Origin: Bdellovibrio sp.
Lineage (GTDB): Bacteria; Bdellovibrionota; Bdellovibrionia; Bdellovibrionales; Bdellovibrionaceae
Assembly: GCA_019104905.1 (NCBI GenBank)
Contig: JAHRXB010000225.1
Location: 1-14,117 of the forward strand
Length of the DNA: 14,117 bases
Direction: 5' to 3'
A model generated the notes under the pieces. It made no database searches. It had not been told where the DNA came from and was given only the letters and a program-made list of their open reading frames with translations. The translations under genes and the position numbers were made by a program. The stretch's first letter is position 1. The number at the start of each line of letters is the position of its first letter. Below are positions 1 through 7,364 of the stretch, one piece after another.

Positions 1-696
1 AAGAGTGATCCACTCCTCTCTCTCAAAACTCTGCGCCGTCTGAGCCATGGTTTGGGCCACCAACGAAGTGTCGGCCAAAGCCCGCATGGCTCCAACACGG
101 ATCTTTTCAAGGTCCAATCCTAAAAACGCCGCAGGAACCATTCCCACCGGAGAAAGGACAGAAAAACGCCCCCCGACATCAAAAGGAATTTCGCAGGTGG
201 GAATGGAATTCTTCTTCGCCCAACCGGTCAAAGTGTTGTCTTTAGGCTCTGAAATCACCAAGCTTTGTGCCGCCAATGTCAGCTTTTCTTCTTTATAAAT
301 CTGATCTAAAAACTCCAGCGCACAGAGAGACTCAATGGTGGTTCCGCTTTTAGAGATAAAGACCCAACCCACTTCACGTAAATCCCCCAGCTCTTCGATC
401 AAGGTTTCAAACTCAAGGGCATCCACATTATCCACGAAAAATAAATTCTTGGCGCGGAACACTTCACCAATCACGCGCGTACCAAGGGAACTGCCGCCGA
501 GTCCCACCACAACCAAACGCGTGAAGCGGTGATTAAACTCTTGTCCCAATTTATGAGATTGCTGCCAAAGAGGAATACGCTCTACCAACTGCGGAAAACC
601 AATGTCTTTTCTTTGTAAAAAAAGTTTCAGCGATTCCTGGCACTTCTGCAAAATCGAAGGGTCTAACTTGTGAGCGGCTTGAGAGATTTCTAACAT
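1..696 (-). CDS. pgi: Glucose-6-phosphate isomerase, N-terminal part (runs off left edge)
   Basis: Interconverts glucose-6-phosphate and fructose-6-phosphate in the cytoplasm (glycolysis/gluconeogenesis). The 232 codons present start with MLEISQAAHK and remain open to the window edge, so the C-terminal half, including the late catalytic Glu, His and Lys, is missing. Family marks seen: the VGLGGSSLGTR loop at residues 64-74, the phosphate-binding SKSGTT at 115-120, and GGRFSVLSPVG at 175-185, the classical PGI signature region. The ATG at 696 is preceded by a purine-rich AGGATGAGG Shine-Dalgarno stretch (701-709). It lies 23 nt after the metallophosphoesterase stop on the same strand and is probably the last visible gene of that operon. 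The N-terminal arm is short, as in the compact bacterial PGIs. Identity is very secure; only the length is unknown. Confidence 0.95.
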   Translation of the reverse strand, partial: MLEISQAAHKLDPSILQKCQESLKLFLQRKDIGFPQLVERIPLWQQSHKLGQEFNHRFTRLVVVGLGGSSLGTRVIGEVFRAKNLFFVDNVDALEFETLIEELGDLREVGWVFISKSGTTIESLCALEFLDQIYKEEKLTLAAQSLVISEPKDNTLTGWAKKNSIPTCEIPFDVGGRFSVLSPVGMVPAAFLGLDLEKIRVGAMRALADTSLVAQTMAQTAQSFEREEWITL

Positions 697-719
697 ACGT
701 CCTCATCCTAAATAGAGTA

Positions 720-1859
720 TTAGGAGATCGCGACGTCTTCCTCGATTCGGTGATAACCCTTCCACTCTTTCAGACGTCCCCGGGGGCGCCCTCCATCTTC
801 AGGGTATTCAATTAATACGTACGTCAACTTCGTGATCTTTCCCAAAGATACAATATCCAAAGAAGTGATCTCAGTCCATGTTCCCGTATTAAAATATTCT
901 TTATCCTCGGACCACTGCCGATACTGGTAGACATGCGTGTGTCCAAAAATAACCGTATGGACACGCTCGTCGTTTAGAATTTTACGCGCCGACTCACTCA
1001 AATCCGGGAAAATCGCACTCTCAGCGATGACCTGAACAATTCGACGAATCGGCCAATGACGACGGGGATCCTTCACAAAAGCACTTTTGATAAAATATCC
1101 CAAAGCCATGAAAAAGGCCTGCATCATGATCTTCGTTTCATTCACGATAGACCAGCGCACCATTTTCCCGAACGGACGAATCTTATCCACATGGGGGTAA
1201 TGCTGTTTGATCTTCAGAACGACTTCTAAAAAAAAGTGCGAGCCAAAAGGAAGATTCAAGATGGGCTCGACCAGGTCTTTTTTTAGGAAGAACTTCTTAG
1301 GGTCCATACGATTGGCAGCCTCGTGCATGTGCCCATGTTCGATGTGTACGCCATCAAAAAAATAAACGATATTTTTAAAGCGAATCGGAGTGCCAATGAC
1401 CTGGTTCAAATAAGCCCGACACGCAGGCCATAACATACCCTGATCATGATTCCCCACCACGTAGGTGATGGTGTTTCCAGACTTTGCCGCAAACTCAGCC
1501 ATTGCCTGAAAGACGTTCGCATGACCTTTGACAATCTCTTTTAAAATCTCGAGAGTCACCGACTCGGTGATCACCGAAAGAAAGTGGCCTTTGTAGTCGC
1601 ATTGAAGAAAATTTAGAAAGTCGCCATTGATAATGAGTTCTACATCGTAATCGCGATAGACACCCGTGGAATAGTAATGGATGAACTCCACCAACTTTTC
1701 CCCATAGTAGAACTCTTCCAGGGAGTTGATCCCGCCTTTTTCCAAAAGACGACCCTTCCCCAAATGAAGATCGCTGACGATGACCTTGATTTTTTTGATG
1801 GGAGCGGGCTTCGCTGATACAGCGTTTTCGGTGCTCTCAACAGGGGAAGCGGATTCCAT
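720..1859 (-). CDS. Calcineurin-like metallophosphoesterase
   Basis: A 379-residue protein with the complete dimetal phosphoesterase motif series: SDLHLG (D30, H32), NGD (D80), GNHDQ (136-140; N137, H138), HGH (175-177) and GHTH (306-309). Known members of this superfamily hydrolyse phosphomonoesters, phosphodiesters or pyrophosphates at a two-metal centre. The DLH/GNHD/GHTH spacing resembles LpxH-type UDP-2,3-diacylglucosamine hydrolases. However, this protein is much longer than LpxH (about 240 aa), with an insertion of about 120 residues between HGH and GHTH, so I do not assign it as LpxH. A stretch around 243-262 is hydrophobic but too interrupted to call a membrane helix. The first 20 residues are low-complexity (Ser/Ala/Pro/Glu). 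The start lies 2 nt after the stop of the upstream coiled-coil gene with only a weak Shine-Dalgarno sequence, suggesting translational coupling. The substrate is unknown. Confidence 0.88.
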   Translation of the reverse strand: MESASPVESTENAVSAKPAPIKKIKVIVSDLHLGKGRLLEKGGINSLEEFYYGEKLVEFIHYYSTGVYRDYDVELIINGDFLNFLQCDYKGHFLSVITESVTLEILKEIVKGHANVFQAMAEFAAKSGNTITYVVGNHDQGMLWPACRAYLNQVIGTPIRFKNIVYFFDGVHIEHGHMHEAANRMDPKKFFLKKDLVEPILNLPFGSHFFLEVVLKIKQHYPHVDKIRPFGKMVRWSIVNETKIMMQAFFMALGYFIKSAFVKDPRRHWPIRRIVQVIAESAIFPDLSESARKILNDERVHTVIFGHTHVYQYRQWSEDKEYFNTGTWTEITSLDIVSLGKITKLTYVLIEYPEDGGRPRGRLKEWKGYHRIEEDVAIS

Positions 1860-1861
1860 AA

Positions 1862-3169
1862 CTACTCAGCTTTCTTCAACGGAACGAGGTTCTCCTCTTT
1901 AGCCTCTAGATTAGTTAAAGCCAAGCGCAAAGCACGCTCGGTGCGTTTAACCTGATCCTGATTCGCCTCGATAGTCTTGTTAAGCTCAAGACACTTCTTA
2001 CGGTAATTATCGAGTTCCTGAGATAGCTGATCAATCTTTCTTTTCTGTTCTAAAATATACTCATCTTTGGACCGAACGAGGGCGGATTTTTCCGCCCGCA
2101 AGAGCTCTAGACGATTCTCTAGCTCTCTTTCGCGCACACGGATCTTTTTGAAGTCCGATTTTAGTCGAGTTTCCAGCTCCTCCACCTTGATGCGAGCCTT
2201 GGCCACTTCGTTTTCTTTGTATTGCAGATTGCCCTTCAGAATCAAAAGCTCACTGTGCGCGGACTCTTGAATCTCGGTCTTTTCTTTTTCCAACTCGGTG
2301 ATACGCACCGTGAGGTCATCCGTTCGAGAGCGAATGATTTCGCCGGCCGAAGCCAGTTCCTCGTTCTCGGCACGCAAGCCTTCAACTTCTTTTTCAAGTT
2401 CTAAAATGCGCTGCTGAGCCAACTTCAGATTTTCTGCCTGCGCTAAACTTGCGTCCACCGATGTCATCACATTCGCTGAACCGCCACGGTTACCACGGAA
2501 GTTGCCAATACTAACTTTAACATCAACATCCGGGGCCTTACGAGCTCCCAACCGAGCATTGGCAAAACCATCCACCGCCACCGTCTTATCGGCATCAGTC
2601 CCGGCTACGACGGAAGAAGTGGCATTGAGATCTTGTTGAATCGAAACAGTTTTGTCTTCTCCACCACCGCCAAAACCGCCTCCACCCATTACAGGGCGAG
2701 TCGACTCATCCTCTGAAGAACTTTCATAAGATCCTTGAGGAACGGGAGGAGCAAATAGATCATCAGGAGATTGATACCCACCATCAGAAGAAGGTCCCTC
2801 ATAACGATCTTCATCTGCAGAAGGTCCCGTCATGAAGCGTTCAGAAGGAGGCAAATCGCCCAACCCCTCTGGCATCTCAAAAACGGCAGGTTCCATATTT
2901 TCAGAGTCCCCGTCGGAAGCTTCCACGCCCCCGGTAAATTCTGAAGAAACCAGATCTTTCTCGATACCGTTTTCCAGTTTTTCCCACATATTGTTGATAT
3001 TGGTTTTCTCAACACGATGGGATTGATCATCGTAGGTTGGCATACCTGAAAAATCATCCCCCGCCTCTTCTTTGTGATAAGAAGATTCGGCCTGAATATC
3101 CTTGAGGTCATCCATCAGGGACTCAATAAGATTGTCAGCGGCTGAAGATTTCTTTTTCTTTTTGCTCAT
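1862..3169 (-). CDS. Cytoplasmic coiled-coil protein with disordered N-terminal half
   Basis: A 435-residue protein I cannot assign to a named family. The N-terminus is MSKKKKK. Residues 30-170 are acidic, Ser/Pro/Gly-rich and probably disordered, ending in a glycine run (162-170). Two near-identical short motifs follow, EDKTVSI (171-177) and ADKTVAV (193-199). Residues about 240-425 are a long Leu/Glu/Lys heptad region predicted to form a continuous parallel coiled coil. No signal peptide or membrane segment is visible, so it is probably a cytoplasmic scaffold or polarity/cytoskeleton-type protein; that role is inferred from architecture alone. It heads the operon with the metallophosphoesterase and pgi. 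No convincing Shine-Dalgarno precedes the ATG at 3169 (upstream bases are CCCTGTAGAT). Alternatives are a tether for signalling proteins or a phosphorylated FHA ligand. Confidence 0.82.
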   Translation of the reverse strand: MSKKKKKSSAADNLIESLMDDLKDIQAESSYHKEEAGDDFSGMPTYDDQSHRVEKTNINNMWEKLENGIEKDLVSSEFTGGVEASDGDSENMEPAVFEMPEGLGDLPPSERFMTGPSADEDRYEGPSSDGGYQSPDDLFAPPVPQGSYESSSEDESTRPVMGGGGFGGGGEDKTVSIQQDLNATSSVVAGTDADKTVAVDGFANARLGARKAPDVDVKVSIGNFRGNRGGSANVMTSVDASLAQAENLKLAQQRILELEKEVEGLRAENEELASAGEIIRSRTDDLTVRITELEKEKTEIQESAHSELLILKGNLQYKENEVAKARIKVEELETRLKSDFKKIRVRERELENRLELLRAEKSALVRSKDEYILEQKRKIDQLSQELDNYRKKCLELNKTIEANQDQVKRTERALRLALTNLEAKEENLVPLKKAE

Positions 3170-3266
3170 ATCTACAGGGAAATATCGGAATTTTTACTCG
3201 ACCCCTTTAAGGATAAAACAAAGCCCCATCAATATCAGGATCAAGGTCGGGGAAATCTCATTTTAA
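3170..3266 (-). promoter_or_regulatory. Leader/promoter region of the coiled-coil operon
   Basis: This gap between the MCP hairpin and the coiled-coil gene must hold that operon's promoter unless transcription reads through the hairpin. On the minus strand I see an A/T-rich TTGTTT (RC of 3217-3222) followed about 19 nt later by TAAAAA, a weak sigma-70-like pair, and then GATATT closer to the ATG. None is a convincing promoter. ATCA occurs three times within 3228-3244, but not as a symmetrical box. Confidence 0.25.
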
Positions 3267-3294
3267 GACAAGAAGGGCCCATGCCCTTCTTGTC
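3267..3294 (-). terminator. Hairpin terminator after the chemoreceptor gene
   Basis: Perfect 12-bp stem (3267-3278 pairing with 3283-3294) around a 4-base loop, starting 7 nt after the MCP stop codon when read on the minus strand. The stem is GC-rich near the loop. The following minus-strand bases are TTAAAAT, so the U-tract is poor. It could be a weak Rho-independent terminator or a 3'-end stabilising hairpin. Position right after the stop supports an end-of-transcript role. Confidence 0.6.
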
Positions 3295-3301
3295 GGGAAA
3301 G

Positions 3302-4834
3302 TTACGCCGCCTTTTGGGCTCCATTTAAAACAATCCCCACATCATCAACAAGTTGATCGAGATTCGAGGACTGTCCAGACAGTTCAACAGAGGCCGCCGC
3401 AGTTTCTTCTGAAGACGCCGCATTATTTTGAGTAACTTTGTCTAACTCATGAAGAGCGCGCGTGATCTGCTGGATTCCCTCGGATTGCTCCACACTGGCC
3501 GTGGCAATTTCGTTGTTCAAAACCGAAACTTTTTCCGCTTCGCTTACGATCAAGTGAAGGGTCTCACCACTCTTTAAAGCATAGTCATAGCTTTGACTAA
3601 TCTGCGTGGCACTTGTTGCGATCAGTTCCGAAATTTCTTTTGCCGACACTGCCGACTTCTGCGCCAAACCGCGGACCGCTTCGGCCACCACGGCAAACCC
3701 CTTCCCTTGCTCTCCCGCCCGAGCCGCTTCGACCGAGGCATTCAGGGCCAAAAGATTGGTCTGAAAAGCAATATCGTCTATCACCGTGGTGATCTCTTCC
3801 ACTTTCTTCGCAGAAGCCGCCACCTCTTTCATTGAGCTGATCAAAGTATTAATTTGATTCTCTCCTTTTTTGGCTGCCTCGATCGCAATAATTGAGACCT
3901 CTTTGGCACTCCCTGCGTTCTCAGTATTGAGTTTAACCATGCTGGTCAACTCTTCCAACGAAGCGGAAGTCTCCTCCAAGGCCGCGGCCGCTTGAGTGGT
4001 GGCCGAACTCAAATTTTGTGACGAGCTGGATATTTCATGACTGGTGGATGTGAGATGAGCACTGGAGTTTTTAATAGACTCCACCGCCGCTCGAAGTTGC
4101 GTCAAAGGCTTCTTCAGAATCAGCCAGGCAAGAAAGACACTGATGGCGAGTCCTCCCAGCGCAAACATAATGAATTTCGCCACAGAGGCTTTACTAGCGG
4201 CATGGGTTTTTTCCATACTTGAAGTGATAACGAAAACACCATGTAATTTGCCATCTGCCCAATTTTCCATCTTATAACCGAGAACATCTTTGCCATTTCC
4301 AAAAGGGCTCTGATCAGGATGGCCATGACATAACAAACAGCCCTGCTGTTCAGAGAGACGAACGGGGCGATAAACGGCGACAGATTGATCGCTATCGACA
4401 ACGATCTCTTTGAGATCTGGGTTCTTATCAAAGCGCGCATAGATCTCCATCTCACTAGTGGTCGCTTGATTTTCTTTGCGACGTGGCTCAGGAGAAAACA
4501 CTCGAAAATCATAACCACTGCGCTGAGCCTGATCCTGCCCCACCTTGATAGACGCAAAAATCGGAACTCTTTTTAGCACGTTCAATTTCACGTCCTTAGG
4601 AAGATCACCCTCGGGATACTTTGTCACGATCGAGCGTATGTACTCGTCAAGTCCCCCTTGAGAAGCGACATAGTCGCGAGTTCCTTCCAGTTGATCCAAA
4701 ATGGCCTGACTTTTTTGAACTAAATCTTCCTTTCCTTGTTCTTCAATTTCTTTCCACGCGATCTGTGTTGCCGTGATTGATGCCAACGTTGCTGCCAATG
4801 CGACAATACCTATGATTTTTGTGATGAGCTTCAT
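3302..4834 (-). CDS. Methyl-accepting chemotaxis protein with periplasmic c-heme (Tll0287/DUF3365-like) sensor
   Basis: A 510-residue transmembrane chemoreceptor. Residues 5-24 form an uncleaved-type signal/TM1. Residues about 28-215 are a periplasmic sensor carrying CLLCH (C166, C169, H170), the covalent c-type heme motif, within a DUF3365/Tll0287-like context (VYRPVRL just before, LLCHGHP). TM2 spans 220-239. The cytoplasmic part is a long Ala/Ser/Glu-rich helical hairpin with the conserved CheA/CheW-contacting tip at about 354-392 ([21 protein letters not shown] and onwards). Between TM2 and the signalling helices there is only one AS1-like stretch ([16 protein letters not shown]), so a full HAMP domain seems absent. 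No C-terminal CheR-tethering pentapeptide is seen. By family knowledge it would sense redox state, a gas or a small ligand through heme and control CheA. It is flanked by hairpins on both sides, so probably monocistronic. Start ATG 4834 has a GAGG Shine-Dalgarno. Confidence 0.93.
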   Translation of the reverse strand: MKLITKIIGIVALAATLASITATQIAWKEIEEQGKEDLVQKSQAILDQLEGTRDYVASQGGLDEYIRSIVTKYPEGDLPKDVKLNVLKRVPIFASIKVGQDQAQRSGYDFRVFSPEPRRKENQATTSEMEIYARFDKNPDLKEIVVDSDQSVAVYRPVRLSEQQGCLLCHGHPDQSPFGNGKDVLGYKMENWADGKLHGVFVITSSMEKTHAASKASVAKFIMFALGGLAISVFLAWLILKKPLTQLRAAVESIKNSSAHLTSTSHEISSSSQNLSSATTQAAAALEETSASLEELTSMVKLNTENAGSAKEVSIIAIEAAKKGENQINTLISSMKEVAASAKKVEEITTVIDDIAFQTNLLALNASVEAARAGEQGKGFAVVAEAVRGLAQKSAVSAKEISELIATSATQISQSYDYALKSGETLHLIVSEAEKVSVLNNEIATASVEQSEGIQQITRALHELDKVTQNNAASSEETAAASVELSGQSSNLDQLVDDVGIVLNGAQKAA

Positions 4835-4962
4835 CTCTACCTCAATTTTTTAATAACGTAAGGTTAAGGCAGCCCAGCCGGGTGGGATGATGACGAGAAT
4901 CATGGAGTGAATTATTATTTGGAGTGAAAATTTCAGACTGAGACAAAAACTAAAATGAAATT
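4835..4962 (-). promoter_or_regulatory. Upstream region of the chemoreceptor gene with a 9-bp direct repeat
   Basis: Intergenic DNA holding the MCP promoter. TGGAGTGAA occurs twice as a perfect direct repeat (4903-4911 and 4920-4928; 17-bp period) separated by an A/T-only spacer. Read on the minus strand this is TTCACTCCA twice around AAATAATAA. The repeats lie about 69-94 bp upstream of the ATG and may be a tandem regulator site overlapping the promoter. No good sigma-28 (FliA) promoter was recognised. A GAGGTAGAG Shine-Dalgarno lies just before the ATG. Confidence 0.4.
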
Positions 4963-4999
4963 TTCCTTCGCGGCTTCAAAATGAGAAACCGCGAAGGAA
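4963..4999 (-). terminator. Hairpin terminator after the PfkB kinase gene
   Basis: Perfect 11-bp stem (4963-4973 with 4989-4999; CCTTCGCGG core) that can extend inward by three more pairs past a single mismatch, with an A/T-rich loop. It begins 12 nt after the kinase stop on the minus strand. The trailing minus-strand sequence is AATTTCATTTT, a broken T-tract. It separates the rlmN-kinase operon from the chemoreceptor gene. Confidence 0.6.
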
Positions 5000-5011
5000 C
5001 TATTTGAGATA

Positions 5012-5920
5012 CTAAATTGTGATAACTTTTTTGTATTCTGCAAGACGCTTTTCAAGATCTCCCAAAGTCACTTTTGAAAGAGCGCGAACAGAGAAGTCTT
5101 GAATGGTGTGGCTGGCCATCATGGAGCCCATGATACAAGCCTGTTTTAGGTGCGCAATGGTGGGGACTGTTTTCTGAGCCGCTAGATAGCCAAAAAACCC
5201 GCCAGCAAAAGTATCACCGGCGCCTGTAGGATCGACGACTGTCGGAATCGGCATTGCTGGCAAGATGAAGTAACCTTCCGTCTTAGAGTACATCGCAAAA
5301 CCGTACTCACCGCGTTTAATGACCACTGCTTGAGGACCCATCGCCGTGATCAGAGGTGCCGCCGAAATCGCATTCGCTGCGCCCGTAAGCATCTTTGCTT
5401 CCCCTTCGTTAATCAAAACCAAATCCACTTTCTTAAGAACGTCGATCAACTTTTCTTTTTTGATCGAGATCCAGAAGTTCATCGTATCCATGCCCACGAA
5501 CTTAGGTGATTTGACCTGTTCAAGAACCTGCAACTGCAACTCAGGCGCAATGTTGGCTAAAAAAACAAAAGAAGAATCTTTGAAGTGCTCTGGCAACTGT
5601 GGATTAAAATGTTCAAAAACGTTTAATTCTGTCTTCAAAGTTTTGGCTTCGTTCAAATCCCCTTCGTAGGAGCCTTCCCAATGGAAAGTCTTCCCAGGAA
5701 CCTTAGAAAGACCACTCAAATCAACACCACGAGAATGAAGTAACTCGTAATCGTTCTGATCGTAGTCTTCACCGACCACGCCCACCACACGAACTTTTGA
5801 AAACAAAGACGCCGCAAGCGAAAAATAGTTAGCTGAGCCACCCAATGCCCGATCCACTTTTCCAGATGGGGTTGAAATAGAGTCGTATGCTAAGCTGCCG
5901 ACAACGAGAATTTCTGACAT
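5012..5920 (-). CDS. PfkB/ribokinase-family carbohydrate or nucleoside kinase, substrate unknown
   Basis: A 302-residue cytoplasmic kinase, the usual length for the family. It has the N-terminal substrate-binding motif GGSANYFSLA (27-36), VGVVGEDYDQ (47-56), the NEGEA turn (171-175; matches the family's N-x-x-E motif) and the C-terminal PfkB signature DPTGAGDTFAGG (230-241) with catalytic base D236 and the anion-hole GAGD. These support ATP-dependent phosphoryl transfer to a hydroxymethyl group of a sugar or nucleoside. The sequence does not tell me which one; it is not a clear ribokinase, fructokinase or adenosine kinase. The start ATG lies 3 nt after the rlmN stop, with AGGAG 9 nt upstream located inside the end of rlmN, so the two genes are coupled. 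A hairpin follows the stop. Confidence 0.9.
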   Translation of the reverse strand: MSEILVVGSLAYDSISTPSGKVDRALGGSANYFSLAASLFSKVRVVGVVGEDYDQNDYELLHSRGVDLSGLSKVPGKTFHWEGSYEGDLNEAKTLKTELNVFEHFNPQLPEHFKDSSFVFLANIAPELQLQVLEQVKSPKFVGMDTMNFWISIKKEKLIDVLKKVDLVLINEGEAKMLTGAANAISAAPLITAMGPQAVVIKRGEYGFAMYSKTEGYFILPAMPIPTVVDPTGAGDTFAGGFFGYLAAQKTVPTIAHLKQACIMGSMMASHTIQDFSVRALSKVTLGDLEKRLAEYKKVITI

Positions 5921-5923
5921 AAT

Positions 5924-7129
5924 CTATTGCTCCTGATGCTGAGAGTTTTGCAACATCTCACGTTTATATTTGGGAAGACCCGCTAGTTTTGAATTCGAAA
6001 TATCCATGGACTCAGGCTTATTAGGCACCTGACTGGTCAACTGTCCACAAGCCGCGAAAATATCACGCCCCATTGAACGTCGCAAAAGAACATGAGCTCC
6101 CAGGCGCATTAACTCTGCATGGAAGGCTTCGATGGCTTGATCGGAAGGACGCTCGTACCCAGAGCCCGGATGTTCATTGAAAGGAATGATATTGATTTTA
6201 CAAGGCACATCTTTCACAAGCTTCACCAACTGGCGAGCATGTTCAATTTGATCCGTGATCCCTTTCAGCAAGACGTACTCAAAAGTAATCTTATCTTTCG
6301 TGATACGATAATGCTCTTTACAAGCATTCAAAAGTTCCGTCGTATTCCAACGTTTATTGATGGGCATAACTTGCGTACGAATTTCATCATTCGGTCCATT
6401 GAGGCTCACGGCCAAACGAACTTTGGCGGCAGAAACTCTCCACATCTCAGGAACGATGCCAGAAGTGGATACCGTGATTTTTTTGCGGGACAGATTAATA
6501 CCCCACGGAGAATGCACGACCTCAATCGTCTTAAAGACCGCTTCGGGATTATCCAGAGGCTCACCCATGCCCATGAAAACGATATTCGTAATACGCTGAT
6601 CTTCGCCCAAACGATCATGAATTTGCATGAACTGACCGACGATTTCTTCCGTGCGCAAACGGCGCTTTAATTTTTGTTTTCCTGTGAAACAAAACTTACA
6701 GGCAATGTTACAACCCACTTCGGATGAAATACACAAAGTCAGACGCCCCTCAGAAGGAATCAAAACCGCTTCCACGCTTTGCCCCTGACCCATATCAAAA
6801 AGCATCTTCTGCGTTCCATCCACGGACTTTAAATGGGTGATCACACGAGGAAGTTCAAAAGAAAGAATTTCGGGCAAGCTGGCGCGGAACTCTTTTGACA
6901 AGTTCGTCATTTGCTCTGGATCTGTGACTCGTTGTTCATAAACCCATTTAAAAATCTGCTGAGCACGAAATTGCTCTTTACCTTTTCCTTTTAGGTAGGC
7001 CTTCAAATCTTCTAGTGTCAGAGAATAAAAGTTGACGGGTTTGTTCTCGAGAGGTTTTACGACGTTGTCGTCAGAATAATTCAGAGGTGCAGACGAAGCG
7101 CTTTCGGCGCTGCCATTGTTTAGTTCCAT
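5924..7129 (-). CDS. rlmN: Dual-specificity 23S rRNA/tRNA adenine-C2 methyltransferase (radical SAM)
   Basis: Methylates C2 of A2503 in 23S rRNA, and A37 in some tRNAs, by radical SAM chemistry. Counting from this start (401 aa), the 4Fe-4S motif CNIACKFC holds cysteines 140, 144 and 147. The preceding TLC supplies the conserved active-site Cys133, and DIFAACGQL the methyl-carrying Cys361. Other family marks are FMGMGEPLDN, TVSTSGIVP, NDEIR and PCKINIIPFN. I chose ATG 7129 rather than the upstream in-frame ATG 7159: 7129 has a clear AAGGAG 7 nt upstream (7137-7142), while 7159 has no Shine-Dalgarno and would add only ten unremarkable residues. The about 40 residues before the conserved domain and the about 35 after CGQL are low in conservation. 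It is first gene of a two-gene operon with the PfkB kinase. Confidence 0.95.
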   Translation of the reverse strand: MELNNGSAESASSAPLNYSDDNVVKPLENKPVNFYSLTLEDLKAYLKGKGKEQFRAQQIFKWVYEQRVTDPEQMTNLSKEFRASLPEILSFELPRVITHLKSVDGTQKMLFDMGQGQSVEAVLIPSEGRLTLCISSEVGCNIACKFCFTGKQKLKRRLRTEEIVGQFMQIHDRLGEDQRITNIVFMGMGEPLDNPEAVFKTIEVVHSPWGINLSRKKITVSTSGIVPEMWRVSAAKVRLAVSLNGPNDEIRTQVMPINKRWNTTELLNACKEHYRITKDKITFEYVLLKGITDQIEHARQLVKLVKDVPCKINIIPFNEHPGSGYERPSDQAIEAFHAELMRLGAHVLLRRSMGRDIFAACGQLTSQVPNKPESMDISNSKLAGLPKYKREMLQNSQHQEQ

Positions 7130-7136
7130 CTTCGGG

Positions 7137-7142
7137 CTCCTT
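7137..7142 (-). promoter_or_regulatory. Shine-Dalgarno that fixes the rlmN start
   Basis: On the minus strand AAGGAG lies 7 nt before ATG 7129. The competing in-frame ATG at 7159 is preceded by CAGCTGTAATAAGC, with no purine-rich ribosome site. This favours the shorter RlmN. Confidence 0.7.
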
Positions 7143-7144
7143 GG

Positions 7145-7171
7145 GCTTATTACAGCCATGCTTATTACAGC
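7145..7171. repeat. 12-bp tandem direct repeat in the rlmN leader
   Basis: GCTTATTACAGC occurs at 7145-7156 and again at 7160-7171, a 15-bp period. It sits immediately upstream of the rlmN Shine-Dalgarno, so it would lie in the 5' UTR or promoter. It may be a slippage duplication, or two stacked protein sites. Confidence 0.55.
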
Positions 7172-7364
7172 TGGGACCTTAAACAGTCCCTTTGGTTAAA
7201 GGATTATGTGAGCCCGAGTTTGTAGCATAAGGACCCCTGATTTCCTAGGAATTTCAGTGGATTGCCTCTAGAACGGGCCGGAACTCCATGACTGCCATGG
7301 CTCGTAAGAAAATTCTACATAAGGCGCTCTTGTCATCTGCCTTCGGGATCTCTATAGTGGCGGC
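7172..7364. promoter_or_regulatory. Divergent intergenic region between rlmN and the MFS operon
   Basis: Must contain promoters in both directions. For rlmN (minus) a CATAAT -10-like hexamer is the RC of 7203-7208, but its -35 is poor. A 10-bp perfect palindrome TTCCTAGGAA lies at 7242-7251, a possible operator for either direction. A short coupled reading frame (7288-7368) and a plus-strand promoter (7330-7358) are listed separately. No RNA gene was recognised. Confidence 0.45.

Noticed and set aside
720..1859. Calling the metallophosphoesterase lpxH
   Set aside because: The metal motifs fit the superfamily, but the length and large insertion are unlike LpxH; no LpxH-specific substrate residues could be confirmed.
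3228..3244. FNR-like box upstream of the coiled-coil operon (ATCAATATCAGGATCAA)
   Set aside because: The halves are direct rather than inverted; it does not fit TTGAT-N4-ATCAA.
4850..4903. A 17-residue minus-strand frame (MILVIIPPGW...) before the chemoreceptor gene, resembling a leader peptide
   Set aside because: No Shine-Dalgarno, no attenuator hairpin before the MCP start, and it overlaps the promoter repeat; chance is more likely.
6119..6670. A 183-codon plus-strand reading frame opposite rlmN
   Set aside because: It is fully antisense to the conserved radical SAM core of RlmN and its translation has no recognisable domain; it is a shadow of constrained codons.
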